DNA from: Salinibacterium amurskyense
GTDB lineage: Bacteria; Actinomycetota; Actinomycetes; Actinomycetales; Microbacteriaceae
Assembly: GCF_002797685.1 (NCBI RefSeq)
Contig: NZ_PGFH01000001.1
Location: 496,001 to 560,000 of the forward strand
Length of the DNA stretch: 64,000 nucleotides
Reading direction: 5' to 3'
Every line of letters begins with the position of its first letter. Positions within the stretch are counted from its first letter, which is position 1. Below are positions 58,627 through 64,000 of the stretch, one piece after another. Position numbers and translations under genes: made by a program. The notes under the pieces were generated by a model. That model did not search any database. It worked only from the letters and a program-made list of their open reading frames with translations, and was not told where the DNA came from.

Positions 58627-60081
58627 GCTCAGCTGCGTCTTCTCGAGCCAGTCGAGGTAGTCGGGTGTGATGTTGCCCGAAACGTATTCGCCCGTGAAGC
58701 AGCTCATTTCGAGCGAGCTCACGTTCGAGCCTTCGGTGATGGCAGCCTGCATGTCTTCGACCTCTTGGTAGATGAGGGCGTCGGCGCCGAGCTCCATGGC
58801 GATTTCGGGGATCTTGCGACCGTGACCGATGAGTTCCGCCCGAGTCGGCATATTGATTCCGTAGACGTGGGGAAAGCGCACAGGCGGTGCCGCTGAGGTG
58901 AAGGTGACCTTGTTGGCGCCAGCTTCGCGCGCCATCTGCACGATCTCTTTCGAGGTTGTTCCGCGCACGATCGAGTCATCGACGATCAGGATGTTCTTGC
59001 CCTTGAACTCGGTACCCATCGCGTTCAGCTTCTGCTTCACGCTCTTCTTGCGCTCGGCCTGGCCGGGCATGATGAAGGTGCGGCCCACGTAGCGGTTCTT
59101 GTAGAAACCTTCGCGGTATTCAACGCCGAGCTTTTGGGCGACCTGCATGGCGGCGGGGCGTGACGAATCGGGAATCGGCATGACCACGTCGATGTCACCC
59201 ATCGGCGTGTACTTGGAGATGGTGTCGGCGAGCTTGTCACCCAATCGCAGGCGAGCTTCGTAAACGGAGATGCCGTTCATGATCGAGTCCGGGCGAGCCA
59301 AGTACACGTATTCGAACGAACACGGAATGAGCACCGGTGCTTTGGCGCACTGCTTGGAGAACATTTCACCATCGGGCGTAATGAAGATCGCTTCGCCGGG
59401 CTCAACATCCCGCACCAGTTCGTAGCCGGCGCTTTCGAGCACGAGAGATTCGGATGCCACGATCCACTCGTTGCCGACCAAGCCAGTCTGGCGGCGCCCC
59501 AATACGAGCGGGCGGATGCCGTAGGGGTCGCGGAACGCGAGCAGACCGTGCCCGGCGATCAGCGCGATCGCGGCGTAGGAGCCCTCAACGCGGTCGTGCA
59601 CGCGCGAGATGGCGGTGAAAACCTGCTCGGGGTCGAGGTCGAGACCCGACACCTGCTCTTGAAGTTCATTGGCCAGCACGTTGACGAGCAGTTCGGTGTC
59701 GCTCGTAGTGTTGAGATGGCGGCGGTCGATGCGGAACAGCTCGTCAGTGAGCTGCTGCGTGTTCGTGAGGTTGCCGTTGTGAACAAGGATGATGCCGTAG
59801 GGCGCGTTCACATAGAACGGCTGCGCTTCGTTCTCGTTGAAGGCGTTGCCCTTGGTGGCGTAACGCACGTGGCCGAGGCCCGAGGTGCCGACGAGGTTGC
59901 GCATGTCGCGAGTGCGGTACGCCTCGCGAACTTGGCCGTTGGCCTTCTGCAAGTGCAGGGTGCTGCCATCAGAAGTGGCGATACCCGTGGAGTCTTGACC
60001 GCGGTGCTGCAGAAGCAGCAGGGCGTCATAAACCTGCTGGTTGACGGGCTGAGAAGAGACGATACCGACAATGCCGCACAT
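58624..60081 (-). CDS. purF: Amidophosphoribosyltransferase PurF
   Basis: A 485-residue enzyme that starts purine synthesis. After Met removal the nucleophile Cys is N-terminal (MCGIVGIVSS, no propeptide), followed by LLLQHRGQDSTGIAT. The phosphoribosyl domain has the PRPP loop ILIVDDSIVRGTTSKEIV. Near the C-terminus CFTGEYVSGNI supplies a conserved Cys. AGGGAG lies about twelve bases before the ATG. Divergent from purM across 116 bp. Confidence 0.97.
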   Translation of the reverse strand: MCGIVGIVSSQPVNQQVYDALLLLQHRGQDSTGIATSDGSTLHLQKANGQVREAYRTRDMRNLVGTSGLGHVRYATKGNAFNENEAQPFYVNAPYGIILVHNGNLTNTQQLTDELFRIDRRHLNTTSDTELLVNVLANELQEQVSGLDLDPEQVFTAISRVHDRVEGSYAAIALIAGHGLLAFRDPYGIRPLVLGRRQTGLVGNEWIVASESLVLESAGYELVRDVEPGEAIFITPDGEMFSKQCAKAPVLIPCSFEYVYLARPDSIMNGISVYEARLRLGDKLADTISKYTPMGDIDVVMPIPDSSRPAAMQVAQKLGVEYREGFYKNRYVGRTFIMPGQAERKKSVKQKLNAMGTEFKGKNILIVDDSIVRGTTSKEIVQMAREAGANKVTFTSAAPPVRFPHVYGINMPTRAELIGHGRKIPEIAMELGADALIYQEVEDMQAAITEGSNVSSLEMSCFTGEYVSGNITPDYLDWLEKTQLS

Positions 60082-60185
60082 GCTTTCGCGTGGCTCCCTG
60101 AGGTCGTAGAGCGCGTACCCGGTGTGAGTACGGTCTAGCTTCTCACATTCGGCGCTGTGGCTGCGTGCCTATTGGTGCTGCGCGG

Positions 60186-60191
60186 TACGCT
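60186..60191 (+). promoter_or_regulatory. -10 element TACGCT of purM
   Basis: TACGCT, six bases (GGAGCC), then GTG 60198. GGAG in the gap means a leadered start cannot be excluded. Confidence 0.45.
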
Positions 60192-60197
60192 GGAGCC

Positions 60198-61304
60198 GTG
60201 ACCGAGAACTCTTCCTCCAGTTATGCCGCAGCCGGTGTTGACACCGCCGCTGGTGACCGTGCCGTCGAACTCATGAAAGCGGCCGTCAGCGCCACTCATG
60301 GGCCCAACGTGGTCGGAGGGTTCGGCGGCTTCGCTGGCCTCTATGACGCCTCGTTCTTCAAGGACTACAAGCACCCGCTCATGGCGACATCGACGGATGG
60401 CGTTGGCACGAAGGTTGCGATCGCTCAGGCGCTCGACAAGCACGACACCATCGGTCAAGACCTCGTCGGCATGGTTGTTGACGACATCATCGTCGTGGGC
60501 GCCAAGCCCCTCTTTATGACCGACTACATCGCGTGCGGCAAGGTCGTTCCCTCACGTATCGCCGACATCGTTGCCGGTATTGCTCGTGGATGCTCGGCTA
60601 CCGGCACTGCGCTGGTCGGCGGCGAAACGGCAGAACACCCCGGTCTTCTCGGCCCCGACGACTACGACGTTGCTGGTGCAGCAACCGGCGTGGTTGAAGC
60701 CGGATCTCAGCTAGGCCCGCACCTCGTGGCCGATGGCGATGTTGTAATCGCGATGGAGTCCTCGGGCATCCACTCAAACGGTTTCTCGCTCGTTCGCCAC
60801 ATTCTGGCCAACAACAAGGTTGGTTACAGCGACCATCTCAACGAACTCGGCGGAGTCGTCGGCGAAGTGCTCCTCGAGCCGACCCGCCTCTACACAATGC
60901 CGCTGCTCAACCTGCTCGACGCTCAGCCCGGGGCAGTGCACTCGCTCAGTCACGTCACCGGTGGTGGCATCGCCGCCAACCTCGCGCGCGTGCTGCCCGT
61001 TGGCTCGTGGGTCGAAGTTGAGCGCTCGACGTGGTCGCCGCCCGCCGTATTCCGTGTGCTCTCGGACATGGCTGGTTCCAGCCTCGAAAGTGCCGAAGGA
61101 ACCTGGAACCTTGGCATCGGCATGATCGCGATTGTGGCGGCGGATGCTGCCGACGCGACCATCGCCGCCCTCACTGCCGATGGCATCCCCTCGTGGGAAG
61201 TTGGTCGTGTTTCGATGGCCGCCCACGATCTTTCTGGCTTCGAACAGGGTGCCAAGGGTGTGAATGGTGGTGCCGTGCGCTTGAATGGGCGCTATGGCAA
61301 CTAA
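60198..61304 (+). CDS. purM: Phosphoribosylformylglycinamidine cyclo-ligase PurM
   Basis: A 368-residue AIR synthetase. YAAAGVDTAAGDRAVELMK at the N-terminus, ATSTDGVGTKVAIAQAL, DIIVVGAKPLFMTDYIACGK and VTGGGIAANLARVLP are family motifs. GTG 60198 is preferred to the ATG 60165 further upstream, which lies in the divergent promoter. It overlaps the aminotransferase start by 11 bases. Confidence 0.97.
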   Translation: MTENSSSSYAAAGVDTAAGDRAVELMKAAVSATHGPNVVGGFGGFAGLYDASFFKDYKHPLMATSTDGVGTKVAIAQALDKHDTIGQDLVGMVVDDIIVVGAKPLFMTDYIACGKVVPSRIADIVAGIARGCSATGTALVGGETAEHPGLLGPDDYDVAGAATGVVEAGSQLGPHLVADGDVVIAMESSGIHSNGFSLVRHILANNKVGYSDHLNELGGVVGEVLLEPTRLYTMPLLNLLDAQPGAVHSLSHVTGGGIAANLARVLPVGSWVEVERSTWSPPAVFRVLSDMAGSSLESAEGTWNLGIGMIAIVAADAADATIAALTADGIPSWEVGRVSMAAHDLSGFEQGAKGVNGGAVRLNGRYGN

Positions 61305-62655
61305 GCAGCCCGACAACTCGGTTGACGTCGACAACGACGTGCAATCAGCAGAACCCGAAGACGTGTCCACCGTGGTGGACGAGAACCAGGACGACAGTGC
61401 GGCTAGCGACGTAGACGTCGACGCGGAAGCTGCCGAAGCTGATGCCGACGCAACGCAGCGCCCCGAACCCCTTCTCGCGCGCGACGGGTCACCCGCCGCC
61501 GCGCTCTGGAGCCTCAACTCGCGCTGGCGCCACATCAATCACGGCTCCTACGGTGCCGTTCCGGTCTTCGCCCAGCTGCGCCGCCTCGCCTACTTGCAAG
61601 AAGCCGAAGGTGCGCCGCAGCGCTGGTTCGGTGCTGCGCCCGAACGCGTTGCGCAGGCTCGTGCTGACCTTGCCGATTTCATCGGAGTGGATGCCGACCG
61701 CTTCGCTTTCGTGCCGAACGCTAGCGCTGGCATGACGGCATCCATTCGCGCGTTGCAGCTCAAGCCCGGCGACGAGGTTGTCATCACCGACCACGCGTAC
61801 GGTGCCGTCGCCTTCTCAGCCAAGCGTGAAGCCCGCCAGCGCGGAGCCAAAGTGCGTACCGTGCCGATCGAGTTGGATGCTTCTCCGCAGCAGATCGTAA
61901 CCGTGCTCGGCAAGGCGCTCGCCAAGAAGCCTGCCGGCCTCATCATCGACGCGTCGAGCTCGTCAACGGCGCGCGAGTTTCCCATTGCCGAACTCGCCAC
62001 GCTTGCTGCCAAGCATGGCGTGCCCCTGCTCGTGGATGCAGCGCACGCGCCTGGCGTGCAGCACCGGCCTGCAGAGGGCGTCGCAGCATCCGCCTGGGTT
62101 GGAAACCTGCACAAGTTCGCGTGCGGTTTTCGCGGAACAGCCGTGCTTGTGGCCGAGAAGAAGTTCGCGAAAGAGCTGTACCCGGTGATCGACTCGTGGG
62201 GAATGGACGAGCCCTTCCCCGCGCGCTTCGACCAGCAGGGCACGATGGACTACACGCCCTATCTCGCCACAGTGGACGCCATCACAGGTCTTGAAGATCG
62301 CATCGGCTGGGATGCCATCCGCAGCTATATCGAGTCGCTGCTCGACTACTCCACCGATGTTGTCGCGGATGCTCTCGACGCTGCCTCAGGCGAAGAGTCG
62401 CGGGTGGATGTCGCAGCTCCCGCCCCCGGAATGCGCCTTCTGCGCTTGCCCGGCACTCTCGCGGCAACGGGCCCGGAGGCTCAAGCTCTGCGCCAGCGCA
62501 TCACCGACGAGCTCGGTTTCGAAACGCAGATCACCAACTGGCGCGACGCCGGCTACCTGCGTCTTGCCGCTCACGCCTACAACACCGCTGAGGACTACGA
62601 GCGATTTGCTGAGGATGCCGTGCCGACGCTCGTGGGCTGGAGCCGCGAAAGCTAG
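61294..62655 (+). CDS. Class V aminotransferase (isopenicillin-N-epimerase-like) with acidic N-terminal tail
   Basis: A 453-residue fold-type I enzyme. Residues 1-60 are a disordered tail in which about a third of the positions are Asp or Glu; the enzyme begins near 70 with LWSLNSRWRHINHGSYGAVP. The PLP Lys is in VGNLHKFACGFRGTAVL, with VDAAHAPGVQ and the Asp in ASSSSTAREF region. Isopenicillin-N-epimerase-like proteins act on amino acids by racemisation or transamination; activity unknown. Starts inside the purM 3' end. Confidence 0.85.
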   Translation: MATKQPDNSVDVDNDVQSAEPEDVSTVVDENQDDSAASDVDVDAEAAEADADATQRPEPLLARDGSPAAALWSLNSRWRHINHGSYGAVPVFAQLRRLAYLQEAEGAPQRWFGAAPERVAQARADLADFIGVDADRFAFVPNASAGMTASIRALQLKPGDEVVITDHAYGAVAFSAKREARQRGAKVRTVPIELDASPQQIVTVLGKALAKKPAGLIIDASSSSTAREFPIAELATLAAKHGVPLLVDAAHAPGVQHRPAEGVAASAWVGNLHKFACGFRGTAVLVAEKKFAKELYPVIDSWGMDEPFPARFDQQGTMDYTPYLATVDAITGLEDRIGWDAIRSYIESLLDYSTDVVADALDAASGEESRVDVAAPAPGMRLLRLPGTLAATGPEAQALRQRITDELGFETQITNWRDAGYLRLAAHAYNTAEDYERFAEDAVPTLVGWSRES

Positions 62656-62662
62656 TCGCCGA

Positions 62663-62770
62663 GGCGGCCAGCTACTCCAAGCAGGCCAGCTACTCCAAGC
62701 AGGCCAGCTGCTCCAAGCAGGCCAGCTACTCCAAGCAGGCCAGCTGCTCCAAGCCGGCCAGATCCTCTAG
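62663..62770. repeat. Six 18-bp tandem repeats after the aminotransferase stop
   Basis: GCAGGCCAGCTACTCCAA repeats five to six times (last copy degenerate) beginning seven bases after the stop codon; two alternative versions differ at one base (TAC or TGC). It is not translated in any supported gene. The unit is a multiple of three and lacks spacer sequence, so it is not CRISPR. Confidence 0.9.
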
Positions 62771-62791
62771 CGAGAAGTCGTGCTTAACGAG

Positions 62792-62835
62792 AAAGGCGAG
62801 CATCCGGCCCCGAGGGGCTAGATGCTCGCCTTTTT
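62792..62835 (+). terminator. Intrinsic terminator
   Basis: GGCGAGCATC and GATGCTCGCC form a perfect 10-bp stem with an inner GCCCC/GGGGC pair, followed by TTTTT. A preceding AAA makes it usable from the opposite strand as well, between aminotransferase and DUF3073. Confidence 0.9.
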
Positions 62836-62863
62836 CATAAAACGTTGCGGTGAAGATGGCTTA

Positions 62864-63094
62864 TTAGGCGCTACGAGTTTCTTCGTCGTCTTCATCGTCT
62901 TCGATGTCGTACTTGTCGCTGTACGAGTCACCAGCGGAGTACTCCGGCCACTTCTCACTGTCTTCGGAAACCGGGACAGTGCTTTCTGAACCGCTCAATT
63001 CTCGAGCGAGCGCGCCATAGTTGGTGTCTGGGCTGAAGTACTTCAAATCCCGAGCAACCTTGGTGTGCTTTGCCTTTTGACGGCCGCGTCCCAT
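62864..63094 (-). CDS. DUF3073 protein
   Basis: A 76-residue protein starting MGRGRQKAKHTKVARDLKYF, the invariant start of actinobacterial DUF3073, with an acidic C-terminus (DIEDDEDDEETRSA). The start is supported by GAGGGGG upstream; the longer frame to 63256 is not family-like. Basic head and acidic tail suggest nucleic-acid or ribosome association, unproven. Confidence 0.95.
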   Translation of the reverse strand: MGRGRQKAKHTKVARDLKYFSPDTNYGALARELSGSESTVPVSEDSEKWPEYSAGDSYSDKYDIEDDEDDEETRSA

Positions 63095-63237
63095 GCGAGA
63101 CCCCCTCATACGTCTGTCCCGGTGCACTGACGGTGGCCAGCGAACGAGCGAACAGGGATGGATGAAAACTAACCTGAAGTTTAGCACGCGAGACAGAAAG
63201 GTCTTGGTTGGCGATGCACAGGTGGGGTTAGGGCGGG

Positions 63238-63243
63238 TAACGT
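63238..63243 (+). promoter_or_regulatory. -10 element TAACGT of the FAD oxidoreductase gene (leaderless type)
   Basis: TAACGT, six bases, then GTG 63250. Confidence 0.5.
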
Positions 63244-63249
63244 TAGCGC

Positions 63250-64000
63250 GTGACATCCACTACCGAAACCGACACCTCCGTTGTCGTTATTGGTGCTGGC
63301 CAAGCAGGCCTCTCTGTTGCCTACTATCTGCGGCGACTCGGTCTCGACCCCGGTAACGACTTTGTGCTCCTCGATCGCGGCCCCGGAACGGGCGGCGCCT
63401 GGCAGCATCGGTGGGAAGCGTTGCGCATCGGATCGGCGCACCGCATCAACGATCTGCCGGGTCTCGACGAGCTCGGGCTGAGTTTCGAAACCGCCGACCG
63501 TCATATGCCGGCCAAGAAAGTCGTGGCCGACTACTACCGTGCCTACGAAGATCACTATGACTTCCAAGTTGTTCGCAACGCGGATGTCGTGGCCGTCGAT
63601 AATTTCGGCGAGCATTTGAATGTGACCTTCTCGCTCGATGGTGAAGAGATGAAAACCGTCAGCACAATGCTGGTGATCAATGCCACAGGCACCTGGGGTG
63701 CACCGTTCATTCCCTGGTACCCGGGCCTCAAATCGTTCGAGGGCCGCCACCTGCACACGAGTGAGTACCGCAGTGCCCGCGAATTCACCGACCAGAGCGT
63801 TGTTGTTGTGGGCGGCGGAACCTCCGCCATCGGCTTCTTGCTCGAACTCGAAAACCTTGCCTCGAACCTCACGTGGGTCAGCCGCCGGCCGATCGACTTT
63901 CTTGAAGACGGCCCCCTCAACCTCGAAGCGCGCAAAGAAGCGGTGCTCATCCAAGACGAAGCGGCGCGTGCCGGGCGAGTGCTGCCCAGCATCGTCAGCG
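63250..64000 (+). CDS. FAD/NAD(P)-dependent oxidoreductase (CzcO/flavin monooxygenase-like), 3' end cut by window
   Basis: The 250 codons present read VVVIGAGQAGLSVAYYLRRLG (FAD Rossmann motif GxGxxG), FVLLDRGPGTGGAWQHRW, and a second dinucleotide motif VVVVGGGTSAIGFLLEL (NADP). This is the layout of the CzcO/YUCCA-like flavin monooxygenase group and related disulfide-type reductases. GTG 63250 was chosen with TAACGT six bases upstream. Divergent from DUF3073. Partner and substrate unknown because the C-terminus and downstream genes are outside the window. Confidence 0.88.
   Translation, partial: MTSTTETDTSVVVIGAGQAGLSVAYYLRRLGLDPGNDFVLLDRGPGTGGAWQHRWEALRIGSAHRINDLPGLDELGLSFETADRHMPAKKVVADYYRAYEDHYDFQVVRNADVVAVDNFGEHLNVTFSLDGEEMKTVSTMLVINATGTWGAPFIPWYPGLKSFEGRHLHTSEYRSAREFTDQSVVVVGGGTSAIGFLLELENLASNLTWVSRRPIDFLEDGPLNLEARKEAVLIQDEAARAGRVLPSIVS

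Noticed and set aside
62291-62770. Frame with GQLLQA peptide repeats running into the 18-bp repeat
   Set aside because: Out of frame with the aminotransferase; the peptide repeat is a by-product of the non-coding tandem repeat.
62663-62770. Possible CRISPR array
   Set aside because: Units are contiguous with no spacers and only 18 bp; no cas genes in the window.

Overview
The window looks like chromosomal DNA of a high-GC Gram-positive actinobacterium, most likely Microbacteriaceae (Salinibacterium/Rhodoglobus/Leifsonia-like). This rests on GTG and TTG starts, many ATGA/GTGA gene overlaps, a DUF3073 protein, separate PurS/PurQ/PurC/PurD/PurF/PurM genes, a MGDG-synthase-like glycosyltransferase and an abundance of the word GGATGC/GCATCC. 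About fifteen genes start 6-7 bases downstream of a TAnnnT -10 hexamer with no Shine-Dalgarno site, so leaderless mRNAs appear common. No tRNA, rRNA, CRISPR array, integrase or transposase was found.

Layout. 0-3 kb: an NmrA-like oxidoreductase (cut by the left edge), a Fur-family peroxide regulator with a near-perfect palindrome over its promoter, and catalase. 3-13 kb: envelope genes: TSUP transporter, GNAT, a collagen-like lipoprotein ending in a phage-tail-collar-like domain, GH3 beta-glucosidase, glycolipid glycosyltransferase, DUF2254, MscS, a CPBP-type protein, DUF3817. 13-14.3 kb: purQ and purS.

14.4-31.7 kb: the most interesting region, a catabolic island. A leftward operon encodes a class II aldolase, a CbbY-like phosphatase, a DhaK-DhaL kinase and a glyoxalase-fold protein. 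Next to it is a single-chain GAF / histidine kinase / receiver / LuxR regulator. Rightward lie a fused E1 alpha-beta and an E2 of the acetoin-dehydrogenase type (no E3), then a ribose-type ABC importer, an RpiB-like isomerase, a TPI-like isomerase and an MFS transporter. The promoters of all three transcription units carry the same CCCT-N9/10-TAGGG element, which suggests one regulon. Kinase plus TPI-like plus RpiB-like isomerases recall tetrulose (erythrulose) phosphate pathways; the hydroxyketone-dehydrogenase-like E1/E2 is unexplained in that scheme.

31.8-40 kb: serine hydrolase, extradiol-type VOC protein, and a leftward M24 peptidase / M20 peptidase / Lrp / aminotransferase operon divergent from an orphan oligopeptide-binding lipoprotein with a strong UUCG-loop terminator. 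40-49.5 kb: SDR, old yellow enzyme, GNATs, a DJ-1/AraC regulator, a YtrA-type GntR operon with two tandem palindromic operators, a membrane-anchored sulfite-oxidase-like molybdoenzyme, DUF4166. 49.5-50.5 kb: an Abi_2 (AbiD/AbiF) HEPN gene split by a one-base frameshift just before its RxxxxH motif, with a structured leader. 50.6-55.6 kb: DesK/DesR-like two-component system with a small multidrug-export-like protein, PadR/HAAS pair, GNATs. 55.6-64 kb: purC-purD, sterol-carrier-like protein, purF, purM, a class V aminotransferase with an acidic tail, an 18-bp tandem repeat, DUF3073 and an FAD oxidoreductase cut by the right edge.
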